Source of the DNA: Peptoniphilus_A harei_B
GTDB lineage: Bacteria > Bacillota > Clostridia > Tissierellales > Peptoniphilaceae
Direction: 5' to 3'
DNA: 64,000 nucleotides
Assembly: GCA_032560695.1 (NCBI GenBank)
Contig: JAWGHR010000001.1
Coordinates: forward strand, 62,001-126,000
Positions 44,010 to 52,849 of this stretch are shown here, in pieces. Under the pieces are notes generated by a model that had not been told where the DNA came from, made no database searches, and was given only the letters and a program-made list of their open reading frames with translations. How positions within the stretch are numbered: the first letter of the stretch is position 1; the number at the start of each line of letters is the position of its first letter. A program made the translations under genes and the position numbers.

Positions 44010-45257
44010 TCAGTTTAATATCCTTGATTCATCAACTGTCTTTGGATTAATTACTATTGCATCATTAACAGTCAAAGTCTTGTAGGATTTCTCCCCTATG
44101 CTAAAGACTGATTGCTTATTACCTCTGTTAATAAATACTGTATCATTTGATTCACTTACAATATCTACTGGTACAAACTTTACAAGTCCTTTAATTTCTT
44201 GTACATAAACTCCTGTAAGATCATTTCTTTCAATCAAAGTAGACTTTGGAATTTCAAAACCCTTAGTTTTATTTACAATTATTTTACCATCATGAACTCT
44301 GTTTGAGTACATGTTTTCAAAATATCTATCTAAGCTAACAATAATAACTGCATGGTTTTCATCTTTATTTATTTTTTCAACCACACCATATATATCTTCT
44401 ATCTCAGGTATTTGAATTTTTACAGAATCACCTATGTTGTAGTTTGCAATGTTCGATGTATTTGAAATCGTACAGGCTACTTTCCAATTTAAATTATTTA
44501 TAATTTTAAAAAGTGGTTCTCCATTTCTAACCCTTGTTTCCATTTCAAGATTCTTAAAGTTATAATTTCTGTTTAAGTACTTGTATGTAAACTTATCGAG
44601 GTCATTAATATTAAAATATTCTTCATTTCCATCAATTTTATATGATACAATGCCACTAAATTCTGACTTATAAGAAAAATTATATTTAGATATTTCTTTT
44701 TCTAATTCTTCTTTCTTATGATTTAGAGCTGCTTCAGACATTTCTAGATACTCTTTTAGTTCCGCTGTGTTTATATTTTCACCAATTCCATTATCTGAGG
44801 AATTGATATCATAATAAACACTGGCAAAATTTTTATTTTTAATTTGTTCTTGTAAATTCTTTGTAAAAGTTTTTGAATTTTCTTTTTCAAGAGGTTCAAT
44901 TCCTTTTTTAATCTTAATAGCTGCATTTACCTTAACTAATTCATCTTTTAAAGAAGATACATCACCCATTAGATTTAGACTAGCAACTTCATATCCAGAA
45001 GGAACTTTTTGACCCTCGCTAGCGTGAAAAACAACAACACCATCTCCATTTGCAAAATAAGCTTTTTCTTCAAAAAGATTGTATATTGTTGTGTCAATAT
45101 CTTTTTCAAAAGTGGTTAAAGTTGGAAAAATTGTTTTATAATCATTTACTCGATTTCCCCTTATTAACTTTCCAAAAACCATTAGCAAAAATAAAATAAT
45201 AAAAAGAGCAAAAATTCTTCTTTTTATATATTTGTTTTTATTTTTTAAATTGCTCAA
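44010..45257 (-). CDS. HlyD-like membrane-anchored adaptor protein
   Basis: The 415-residue protein has a basic N-terminus, one membrane helix (about 14-31), then a periplasmic-adaptor-like pattern: a barrel-sandwich half (VVVFHASEGQKVPSGYEVA), a coiled coil (about 95-195), the second half (FSGIVSYKIDG) and later beta domains. This resembles HlyD/RND adaptors, but no ABC transporter or exporter is next to it. It lies between gpsA and yggS in an envelope/division operon, so a surface role is likely; the function is unknown. Start TTG 45257 after AGGTGG. Confidence 0.7.
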   Translation of the reverse strand: MSNLKNKNKYIKRRIFALFIILFLLMVFGKLIRGNRVNDYKTIFPTLTTFEKDIDTTIYNLFEEKAYFANGDGVVVFHASEGQKVPSGYEVASLNLMGDVSSLKDELVKVNAAIKIKKGIEPLEKENSKTFTKNLQEQIKNKNFASVYYDINSSDNGIGENINTAELKEYLEMSEAALNHKKEELEKEISKYNFSYKSEFSGIVSYKIDGNEEYFNINDLDKFTYKYLNRNYNFKNLEMETRVRNGEPLFKIINNLNWKVACTISNTSNIANYNIGDSVKIQIPEIEDIYGVVEKINKDENHAVIIVSLDRYFENMYSNRVHDGKIIVNKTKGFEIPKSTLIERNDLTGVYVQEIKGLVKFVPVDIVSESNDTVFINRGNKQSVFSIGEKSYKTLTVNDAIVINPKTVDESRILN

Positions 45258-45308
45258 AAAACCACCTATTTACCAAATTATTATATCATAAAGTCCCATA
45301 ATAAGATA

Positions 45309-46316
45309 TTATTCGAAAAAGATTTGCTCTATTTCGTCCTTATTTTTCCTAGTCATAAGCTCATAAACAGCCTTATTTGGATCATATCCTTCATAAAGGA
45401 CTTTATATAGAGCATTTGTTATTGGCATTTCTATATTTTTTAATTTTGCAAGCTTATAAGCTGATTTAACTGTTTTTACGCCTTCAACAACTTGACCAAC
45501 CTCTTTGCAAGCTTCTTCCATAGACTTGCCTTCTCCAATTAGGATACCTGCTCTTCTATTTCTAGAGTGCATACTAGTACAAGTAACAATTAAGTCACCA
45601 ATCCCAGATAAGCCATTAAAAGTGTGAGGCTTTGCACCCAATGAAATGCCAAGTTTACTCATTTCATAAATACCACGAGTCATAAGTGCTGCCTTAGAAT
45701 TATCTCCATAAGCTAGGCCATCATTCATACCAGCTGCTAGGGCGATAATATTTTTTAAAGCCCCACCCATTTCCACACCTACAAGGTCTGGATTTGTATA
45801 AATTCTAAAAATTGGAGTTGAGAACTCGTGTTGAATAGTTTGTGCAACTTTTAGATTTTCAGAAGATGCAACAAGAGTTGTAGGTATATCCTTCCCCACT
45901 TCTTCAGCATGAGAAGGCCCTGAAAGAGCAACAAAAGGATTATCTTTTAATATTTCAGATGAAATTTCTGATATTCTATCTAAGCTTTCTACTTCAATAC
46001 CTTTGGAAAGGTTAACTATAATAGTTTTCTTTGATATTTTATCTTTAATACTAGTTAGAACTTCTCTTATGCTTGATGTTGGTACTGCAATTATAAATAC
46101 ATCAATATCGTCAAGTACACTATCCAGATTATTTGTTAGATTAATTTCTCTTTCAAACTTAGCTCCAGGAAGATATCTTGTGTTTTCTTTATTTTTTCTA
46201 ATGTCTTCAATTACATCTTTATTTCTAATATAGAAATTTAATTCATGTCCCTTATTAGATAAAAGTCTCGCTATTGCAGTTCCCCAACTTCCACCACCAC
46301 AAAGAGTAATCTTCAT
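45309..46316 (-). CDS. gpsA: NAD(P)-dependent glycerol-3-phosphate dehydrogenase
   Basis: Makes sn-glycerol 3-phosphate from dihydroxyacetone phosphate for phospholipids. The 335-residue protein starts with the nucleotide motif GGGSWGTAIARLL and has ALSGPSHAEEV, the catalytic-Lys region MGGALKNIIALAAG, and GIGDLIVTC. It overlaps plsY by four bases; PlsY consumes glycerol-3-phosphate, so the pair forms one pathway step. Confidence 0.96.
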   Translation of the reverse strand: MKITLCGGGSWGTAIARLLSNKGHELNFYIRNKDVIEDIRKNKENTRYLPGAKFEREINLTNNLDSVLDDIDVFIIAVPTSSIREVLTSIKDKISKKTIIVNLSKGIEVESLDRISEISSEILKDNPFVALSGPSHAEEVGKDIPTTLVASSENLKVAQTIQHEFSTPIFRIYTNPDLVGVEMGGALKNIIALAAGMNDGLAYGDNSKAALMTRGIYEMSKLGISLGAKPHTFNGLSGIGDLIVTCTSMHSRNRRAGILIGEGKSMEEACKEVGQVVEGVKTVKSAYKLAKLKNIEMPITNALYKVLYEGYDPNKAVYELMTRKNKDEIEQIFFE

Positions 46317-46903
46317 TTCTTTCCTCCTATTTTATTCTCATTTCCTGAGATAATTCTCTTAATATTGTCCTTATGTCTTATTATTCCAATAATAGAAACA
46401 ATATCAATGATTACAATATTAGATATTGATAAACTAGACATGAAACTATAAACAATAATAATCGAAATAAAAAATAATATTGAACCTACTGAAACCATTT
46501 TTGTTAATACAGTTCCCAAGACCCAAACAATATAACATATTAAAGTCAATGGAAAATTAAATAAGGCTAGGGCACCCAAAGTAGTCGCTACTCCCTTGCC
46601 ACCTTTAAACTTCATATAAAATGGAAAATCATGGCCAAGAACTGCTCCAAATATTCCCAATGGAACAAACTCATTTCCAAATAATTTCCTTATAAGAATA
46701 GTAACCAAAGCCCCTTTTAAAAAATCTATTGCAAAGGTAAGGACACCTGCTTTTTTTCCAAGAACTCTCATAGCATTAGTAGTTCCTGCATTTCCTGAAC
46801 CGTAATTTCTTATATCCTTATTTAAAAAAATATTTCCAATTATGTAGGAGCCAGAAATAGTTCCCACAAAATAAGATATTAATAAAGTTAAGATATGGTT
46901 CAT
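46313..46903 (-). CDS. plsY: Acyl-phosphate:glycerol-3-phosphate acyltransferase
   Basis: Membrane enzyme giving lysophosphatidic acid from acyl-phosphate and glycerol-3-phosphate. The 196-residue polytopic protein has the three PlsY motifs: YGSGNAGTTNAMRVLG, MKFKGGKGVATTLG and a later glycine/His region. It overlaps der and gpsA by four bases each. Confidence 0.95.
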   Translation of the reverse strand: MNHILTLLISYFVGTISGSYIIGNIFLNKDIRNYGSGNAGTTNAMRVLGKKAGVLTFAIDFLKGALVTILIRKLFGNEFVPLGIFGAVLGHDFPFYMKFKGGKGVATTLGALALFNFPLTLICYIVWVLGTVLTKMVSVGSILFFISIIIVYSFMSSLSISNIVIIDIVSIIGIIRHKDNIKRIISGNENKIGGKK

Positions 46904-48240
46904 CTTTTTGGTCCCTTATCTGCTCTTGGGCTTATTCTATTTTTTAACTCCAAGATTATTGGTGTTCCGTCAAAGGAATAAGTATCCCTTATTTGATTCT
47001 CAATATATCTTAGGTATGAGAAGTGGAAAAGTTCTTTATCATTTACTGATAATAAGAATTTTGGTGGTCTAACGCTAACCTGTGAACCATAATATAATTT
47101 TCCTCTCTTACCCTTGTCTGAAGGTGGTTGATTCATTAAAACAGCCTTGTTTAAAATATCATTTAAGACACCAGTTTGAATTCTATGGTTGTAGTTGTTA
47201 TTAACTAACTCTATCATGTCTAAAAAATCATTTACTCTTTGTCCTGTCTTAGCAGATATAAAAACAATTGGAGCATAGGTTACAAAAGGAAGCTCTTCCC
47301 TAATTTTCTTTTCAAAGTTTCTCATTGTCTTAGTTTCTTTTTCAAGTGCATCCCATTTATTTACAGCAATTATAATCGCCTTATTGTTATCATGGGCATA
47401 TCCAACTATTTTAGAATCCTGCTCAGTTACACCCTCTAGTGCATCAATCATAAGAACACATACATTAGATCTTTCGATAGCTGTCAAAGTTCTTATTACT
47501 GAATATCTTTCCACACCAGGCACAATTTTCTTTTTCTTTCTTAAACCTGCCGTATCTACAAATATATATTCATTTCCCTTATACTTTATAAGAGAGTCAA
47601 TTGAGTCACGTGTTGTACCAGGAATGTTAGTTACAATAGACCTATTCTCTCCTGTTAAATAGTTTAGTAAAGAAGACTTCCCTACATTTGGCTTACCTAT
47701 TAAAGTTACTCTTATGTTGTCATCTTCTTCTAAGTCATCAACTGGTGTAAGACCATCTACAACTTCGTCTAGAAGATCTCCTACTCCTGTACCTTGTTCC
47801 GCACTTATGCCAATAGGTTCACCAAGACCTAATTCATAAAAGTCATATATATTATCTTTTGTTTTTTTAGAATCGTACTTGTTTACTGCGAGTACAACCT
47901 TTGTTTTTGTCTTTCTTAGAAAATTAGAAATTTCCCTGTCTGTTGGATTAACACCTTCAGCACCATCAACTACAAATATTACAACATCTGATGTTTCTAA
48001 GGCTATATCAATTTGTGCTTTTATGCTGGACATGAAAATATCTTCATCTTTAAGATCTAGTCCACCAGTATCAACTAATAAAAATTTATAATTAAGCCAA
48101 GTTGCAGGCTGATAAATTCTGTCTCTAGTTACACCTGGAGTATCTTCAGTTATTGATACCTTCCTGCCAACTATTTTATTAAACAGCGTAGATTTGCCTA
48201 CATTTGGTCTGCCAATTATTGAAATTATGGGCATTTCCAT
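46900..48240 (-). CDS. der: Ribosome-associated GTPase Der (EngA)
   Basis: Needed for 50S subunit assembly. The 446-residue protein has two GTPase domains in tandem, with P-loops GRPNVGKSTLF (about 9-19) and GKPNVGKSSLL, DTGG and DTAG switch motifs, NKYD and NKWD specificity motifs, and a C-terminal KH-like domain. First gene of the envelope/division operon, behind a near-consensus promoter. Confidence 0.97.
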   Translation of the reverse strand: MEMPIISIIGRPNVGKSTLFNKIVGRKVSITEDTPGVTRDRIYQPATWLNYKFLLVDTGGLDLKDEDIFMSSIKAQIDIALETSDVVIFVVDGAEGVNPTDREISNFLRKTKTKVVLAVNKYDSKKTKDNIYDFYELGLGEPIGISAEQGTGVGDLLDEVVDGLTPVDDLEEDDNIRVTLIGKPNVGKSSLLNYLTGENRSIVTNIPGTTRDSIDSLIKYKGNEYIFVDTAGLRKKKKIVPGVERYSVIRTLTAIERSNVCVLMIDALEGVTEQDSKIVGYAHDNNKAIIIAVNKWDALEKETKTMRNFEKKIREELPFVTYAPIVFISAKTGQRVNDFLDMIELVNNNYNHRIQTGVLNDILNKAVLMNQPPSDKGKRGKLYYGSQVSVRPPKFLLSVNDKELFHFSYLRYIENQIRDTYSFDGTPIILELKNRISPRADKGPKR

Positions 48241-48261
48241 ATAATCACCCCTATCTTAGTT

Positions 48262-48290
48262 ATTATATCAAAGGAGATTATTTTATTCAA
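48262..48290 (-). promoter_or_regulatory. Promoter of the der-plsY-gpsA operon
   Basis: On the minus strand TTGAAT (48290-48285), exactly 17 bases and a perfect TATAAT (48267-48262), about 22 bases before the der ATG. Confidence 0.75.
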
Positions 48291-48303
48291 TTTACTAATT
48301 ACG

Positions 48304-48332
48304 TTGAGATTAAAAAAACTCCATAGTATAAT
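48304..48332 (+). promoter_or_regulatory. Promoter of the split ThrE exporter genes
   Basis: TTGAGA (48304-48309), exactly 17 bases and a perfect TATAAT (48327-48332). It is divergent from the der promoter with only 13 bases between the two -35 elements. The ATG is just 15 bases past the -10, so the leader is very short. Confidence 0.75.
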
Positions 48333-48347
48333 GATTTTGGTGATATA

Positions 48348-49127
48348 ATGGCTAAAGTCTTAAATAATATAAAAGATGCTAAGGACTTAATGAATTTATC
48401 TCTCTATACAGGAGCTCTTTTAATTCAAAATGGAGCAGAATCTTATAGGGCAGAAGATACAATTGAAAGAATTTGTAAATCAGTTTCAAACATCTCTAAT
48501 GTATCAGCTTATGCACTCCCCTCTGCTATTTTTATTTCAATGGAGTTTGAGGGAGAAACTCTTAGCAATTTTAGAAAAATTACAATTTCTGATACAAATT
48601 TATATAAAATCGACAGGGTCAATTCCTTTTCAAGGGAGTTTGTTTCTCGTGACCTTTCTATAAAAGAAGCCTATGACAGACTTTTTCAAATTGATGGAAC
48701 AGAAGAAAATCCCAAAAAAATTTACATTGGTGGTGGAATTGCAGCATCTTTCTTTTCAGTTTTATTTGGTGGAGATGTCAAAGACTTTGCAGCTAGCTTT
48801 TTTATAGGGATACTTATTTCCCTTGTTTTAGAAAAGTTGTCTTATTTAAAACTTTCATTTTTTATAAATAATATTATTTGTGCCTTTATCACATCAATTC
48901 TTGCAATTATTTGCGTTCACTTTGGACTCGGTTCTAATATAGACATGATTATAATTGGTGTAATTATGCTTTTAGTACCTGGTGTGGCCATAACAAACTC
49001 TGTTAGAGATATTATGAGTGGAGAGTTTATAACTGGAGCTATCACAATGATCAAAGCATTTTTTATAGCATTAGCCATAGCTTTTGGAGTTGGTGTTGGA
49101 CTTAAGATAATGAGGTTTATAATATGA
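48348..49127 (+). CDS. Threonine/serine exporter ThrE-like, large subunit
   Basis: The 259-residue protein matches the N-terminal part of ThrE-type exporters (DUF1212): a cytoplasmic domain with LYTGALLIQNGAESYRAEDTI, then about five membrane segments from residue 125. The conserved LVPGVAITNSVRDIMSG is present near residue 205. In Firmicutes ThrE is often two genes, and the second follows with an ATGA overlap. Substrate (threonine/serine) is inferred from family. Confidence 0.85.
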   Translation: MAKVLNNIKDAKDLMNLSLYTGALLIQNGAESYRAEDTIERICKSVSNISNVSAYALPSAIFISMEFEGETLSNFRKITISDTNLYKIDRVNSFSREFVSRDLSIKEAYDRLFQIDGTEENPKKIYIGGGIAASFFSVLFGGDVKDFAASFFIGILISLVLEKLSYLKLSFFINNIICAFITSILAIICVHFGLGSNIDMIIIGVIMLLVPGVAITNSVRDIMSGEFITGAITMIKAFFIALAIAFGVGVGLKIMRFII

Positions 49128-49603
49128 TTGAAAAAAATATTGGTCAATTTCTCTTAGCAACTCTTGCTACTTACGGTTTCACTATTTATTTTAAACTTCC
49201 AAAAAGAGTCAGGATAATAACATCAGCTCTATCAGGTTTTATTTGGGTTGTGTATGAACTCCTCTTTTCCTTCAGTGATAACTATATGATTTCTTATTTG
49301 TTGTCTTCTTTTTTAATAGGAGTTTGTTCAGAATCTTTTGCAGTTTATTTTAAAAAACCTGCAACAGTTTTTACTCTTCCCTGCCTAGTGCCTCTAGTAC
49401 CAGGAGCTGGAATGTACTATATCATGTATTATTTTATAGAGTCTAATTATGTTGTAATGAGAGAGCATCTTATAAAAACAACATTAACAACTTCTGCTCT
49501 TGCCTTAGGAATAGTTTTGTCTCAAGGTATTGTAAGAATAATAAGAGAATTGATCAGGAATTATAAAAGCAATAGAATTAACAATAGCTTTCCTCAAGAA
49601 TAA
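49124..49603 (+). CDS. Threonine/serine exporter ThrE-like, small subunit
   Basis: The 159-residue polytopic protein corresponds to the C-terminal half of ThrE (DUF3815): about four to five membrane segments and PCLVPLVPGAGMYYIMYY. It overlaps the large-subunit gene by four bases and should form the exporter with it. A terminator follows. Confidence 0.85.
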   Translation: MIEKNIGQFLLATLATYGFTIYFKLPKRVRIITSALSGFIWVVYELLFSFSDNYMISYLLSSFLIGVCSESFAVYFKKPATVFTLPCLVPLVPGAGMYYIMYYFIESNYVVMREHLIKTTLTTSALALGIVLSQGIVRIIRELIRNYKSNRINNSFPQE

Positions 49604-49626
49604 ATTTATTATTTTAGATATTACAA

Positions 49627-49654
49627 AAACCCTAGGTAATTTAACCTAGGGTTT
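49627..49654. terminator. Bidirectional terminator between the ThrE pair and gatB
   Basis: AAACCCTAGGT pairs perfectly with ACCTAGGGTTT around a six-base loop. The minus-strand side is followed by TTTTTG, the plus-strand side by an AT-rich stretch, so it can serve both convergent transcripts. Confidence 0.82.
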
Positions 49655-49679
49655 AATTATGTTTGTTTATTTTATTGTC

Positions 49680-51110
49680 TTATCTCTCATTTAATTTCTT
49701 AACAAGCATTTCATTAGAAACTTTTGGATTAGCCTTGCCTCTTGATTTTTTCATTACTTGTCCAACTAAATATCCGAGAGCTCTGTCTTTTCCTTCTTTG
49801 AAGTCAATAATTGATTGCTCATTTTCATCTAGAACTTCGTCTACAATTTTTTCTATTGCTGAAAGATCCGTCATTTGTACAAGACCAAGTCTTTCAATTA
49901 TTTCCTTTGCTCCGTCACCGGTTTCAAACATTTCTCTTAAAACTTTTTTACCAGCATTGTTGCTAATCTTTTCACTCTTAATGGAATTTAAAAGTTCAAT
50001 AAACTCTTTGTTTTCAAAAGGTAGTTTAAATTCTTCATCATCAGAAATTTCAACTCTTCTTAAAATTTCTGTTTGAATCCAGTTTGATAAAAGAGTGTAA
50101 TCTTTAAAGTCTTTTGCAAGTTCTTCAAAAAATCTTGCAAGTTCTCTTGAAGAAGTTAATACTTGTGCATCTTCAAATGTTATGTCATATTCCTTTACAA
50201 ATCTTTCAATCATTTGCTCTGGGAGTTCTGGCATTCTATCTACTACTTCTTTTATTTCTTCATCTGTTATATGAACTATTGGAAGGTCACCTTCTGGTGC
50301 AAACCTATAGTCATTTGCAGTGTATTTAACTCTCATTAAGACAGTTTCATTTTTTGCATCGTCCCATCTTCTAGTTGTCTTGATTTCATCTTCATGGTTT
50401 TCAAGAAGCCTTATGTGTCTTTCTACTTCGAAATCAATTGCTTTTTCAACACCCCTAAAGGAGTTAAGGTTTTTAACTTCTGTGATAGCAGTTTTTTCGC
50501 CTGTTTCCATATCCTTGACGTTTACGTTAACGTCACATCTAAGGGATCCTTCTTCCATCTTACAGTCAGAAATATCCAAAAATCTTAGAGTTGACTTTAA
50601 TTTTTCTAGAAAGTCACGAGCTTCTTTACCACTAGAAATATCTGGTTTAGTAACAATTTCTATTAGAGGAACACCACATCTGTTGTAATCCATTAGCGTT
50701 TCGTTGTCTTCTGTATGAAGACTTTTTGCTGTATCCTCTTCCATTTGAATTTGGAAAAGTCCAATCTTTTTCTTTCCATCTTCTGTGTCTATTTCAAGAT
50801 AGCCCTCAGTGCAAATTGGCTTATCATTTTGAGTAATTTGGAAACCTTTTGTTAAGTCTGGGTAAAAATAATTTTTTCTATCAAATTTTGATTTATTATT
50901 AATCTTACAGTTAAATGCAGTTCCTGCCATTATAGTATAATTAACAGCATTCCTATTTAGAACTGGCATCCCACCAGGTAGTGCCAAGCATACTGGACAT
51001 ACATTCGTGTTAGGCTCATCACCAAATGAGTTTTTACATGAACAAAAGGCTTTTGTTTCTGTGGAAAGTTCTACGTGAATTTCCAATCCTACAATTGTTT
51101 TATATCTCAT
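49680..51110 (-). CDS. gatB: Aspartyl/glutamyl-tRNA amidotransferase subunit B
   Basis: Subunit of the enzyme converting Glu-tRNA(Gln) and Asp-tRNA(Asn) to the amide forms. The 476-residue protein opens with VGLEIHVELST and has the zinc Cys (CSCKNSF, CPVCLALPG), RKNYFYPDLTKGFQITQ, and the C-terminal YqeY-like domain. Last gene of pcrA-ligA-gatCAB; overlaps gatA by four bases. Confidence 0.97.
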   Translation of the reverse strand: MRYKTIVGLEIHVELSTETKAFCSCKNSFGDEPNTNVCPVCLALPGGMPVLNRNAVNYTIMAGTAFNCKINNKSKFDRKNYFYPDLTKGFQITQNDKPICTEGYLEIDTEDGKKKIGLFQIQMEEDTAKSLHTEDNETLMDYNRCGVPLIEIVTKPDISSGKEARDFLEKLKSTLRFLDISDCKMEEGSLRCDVNVNVKDMETGEKTAITEVKNLNSFRGVEKAIDFEVERHIRLLENHEDEIKTTRRWDDAKNETVLMRVKYTANDYRFAPEGDLPIVHITDEEIKEVVDRMPELPEQMIERFVKEYDITFEDAQVLTSSRELARFFEELAKDFKDYTLLSNWIQTEILRRVEISDDEEFKLPFENKEFIELLNSIKSEKISNNAGKKVLREMFETGDGAKEIIERLGLVQMTDLSAIEKIVDEVLDENEQSIIDFKEGKDRALGYLVGQVMKKSRGKANPKVSNEMLVKKLNER

Positions 51111-52558
51111 TTGTTTAAGCTCCTTTCAAATGCTAAAGACGCTTGGAGTAGGTCCTTGTCCTTAAATCTCTTACCAGTAAATTCAATACCAATTGATAGT
51201 CCATCTTCACCTGCTGGCATTGGTAGTGAAATCGAAGGGGAACCAATCATATTAGCAGGAATTGTAAATAAGTCTGCTTGATATGCTTCAACTGGGCTTA
51301 AATGATTATCAATTTTAAAAGGAAGAACTGGGAATGTTGGACAAAGCATAAAGTCATAATCCTTAAACATTCTATCCATATCTCTTTTTATTAAACCTCT
51401 AACCTTTAAAGCCTTGTAATAAAATTCTTCGGCATTATCCATAGATAGTATATTCGTACCTATCATAATCCTTCTTTTAACTTCATCTCCAAAACCTTCG
51501 CTTCTTGAAGCACGATACATTTCTTCAATTGTTTCAAAGTTTTTGTCTGTTCTGTGTCCATATCTAATAGAGTCAAAACGAGCCATGTTTGATGCGATTT
51601 CACCATTAACTAAGATGTTATATGTTTCTATAGTGTGGTTTAATGATTCAATGTCGTATTCTTCTACTTGTGCACCATTGTCTTTTAAAATTTCAATTGC
51701 CTTTTCAAATTCTCTTCTTACTCTTTCATTTAAATCCATTTTTAAATATGTTTTAGGGATAGCAAATTTTTTACCTTGAAGATTTTTAATTGCATCATCT
51801 GAAAAGTCAAAGTCAAAATTTAATCCAGGATTTCCTACAGAAGTTGCATCTCTTTCATCCCTACCTTCTATTACATTAAACATCATTGTAAGATCTCTAA
51901 CATCATTTGCAATAACGCCTGGTTGGTCAAATGTGTTAGCCATTGTGGACATACCAAACCTGGAAATAGAACCATAAGTTGGTTTCATACCAACAGTCTT
52001 ACAGAAGCTTGAAGGTTGCCTAACAGATCCACCAGTATCAGATCCTATAGAAATGGCTGCCATATTAGCACTGACAGATGCAGCTGATCCACCTGATGAA
52101 CCACCAGAAACTCTTGTAGTATCAAGTGGGTTTTTTGTTACACCAAAGTATGAAGTTCTAGTTGATGCTCCCATGGCAAATTCATCTAAGTTTACTTTAC
52201 CTAAGATAACTACGTCATTATCCTTTATTTTTTTTACTAGTGTTGCATCATAGGGTGAAATGTAATTTTCAAGCATCCTAGATCCACAAGTCATTTTTAC
52301 ATTTTTTACAGAGATATTGTCTTTAATAGAAATAGGGATCCCTGCAAGAGGAGACATTTCTTCTCTATTGTGAAATTTTTCATCCACTCCTTTTGCTTTT
52401 TCTAAAGCCAGTTCTTCTGTAACTGTAATATATGCATTAATTTCTTCATCTTTTTCTTTAATATTGTCTAAAAATTCTTTTGTTACTTCTTCGCAAGAAA
52501 AATCTCTGTTTCTATAACCTTGAGCTATCTCCCAAGCCTTTAATTTGCTAAAAGTCAT
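51107..52558 (-). CDS. gatA: Aspartyl/glutamyl-tRNA amidotransferase subunit A
   Basis: Amidase subunit releasing ammonia from glutamine. The 483-residue protein has the amidase-signature triad regions: Lys in ISIKDNI, SGGSSGGSAASV, and the Ser nucleophile in GSDTGGSVRQP. It lies between gatC and gatB with normal spacing. Confidence 0.97.
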   Translation of the reverse strand: MTFSKLKAWEIAQGYRNRDFSCEEVTKEFLDNIKEKDEEINAYITVTEELALEKAKGVDEKFHNREEMSPLAGIPISIKDNISVKNVKMTCGSRMLENYISPYDATLVKKIKDNDVVILGKVNLDEFAMGASTRTSYFGVTKNPLDTTRVSGGSSGGSAASVSANMAAISIGSDTGGSVRQPSSFCKTVGMKPTYGSISRFGMSTMANTFDQPGVIANDVRDLTMMFNVIEGRDERDATSVGNPGLNFDFDFSDDAIKNLQGKKFAIPKTYLKMDLNERVRREFEKAIEILKDNGAQVEEYDIESLNHTIETYNILVNGEIASNMARFDSIRYGHRTDKNFETIEEMYRASRSEGFGDEVKRRIMIGTNILSMDNAEEFYYKALKVRGLIKRDMDRMFKDYDFMLCPTFPVLPFKIDNHLSPVEAYQADLFTIPANMIGSPSISLPMPAGEDGLSIGIEFTGKRFKDKDLLQASLAFERSLNK

Positions 52559-52567
52559 GAGTCCCTC

Positions 52568-52849
52568 CTATTCTACAAACTTAATAAGTTTAAAATAACC
52601 GTATTTTTTAGTAGTGGCATTTTCTAGTGCCTCTTCTTGAGAAAGAGACTCTCCCGTTTTATCTTCACGAATATTATTTTCTGTTCCGTTAACTTGAAAT
52701 ACCATTTCAACACCATCAGTGTCAATTTCTTTTATTTTATTCACAAGTTCAATATTTTCTTCAAAACTTGGAGCAAATTTATCTAGCTCTTCATCAGTAA
52801 AATCTATTTGAGCAATATTTGCAATATGCCTTATGTCTTCTTTATTCAT
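52568..52849 (-). CDS. gatC: Aspartyl/glutamyl-tRNA amidotransferase subunit C
   Basis: Small 93-residue linking subunit of GatCAB with the family pattern HIANIAQIDFTDEEL and a central acidic VNKIKEIDTDGVE. It overlaps the ligA end by eight bases and is followed by gatA after nine. Confidence 0.94.
   Translation of the reverse strand: MNKEDIRHIANIAQIDFTDEELDKFAPSFEENIELVNKIKEIDTDGVEMVFQVNGTENNIREDKTGESLSQEEALENATTKKYGYFKLIKFVE

Noticed and set aside
50114..50688. Plus-strand frames opposite gatB (71 and 122 codons)
   Set aside because: They lie entirely inside gatB on the other strand and show no independent start signals; gatB is unmistakable.
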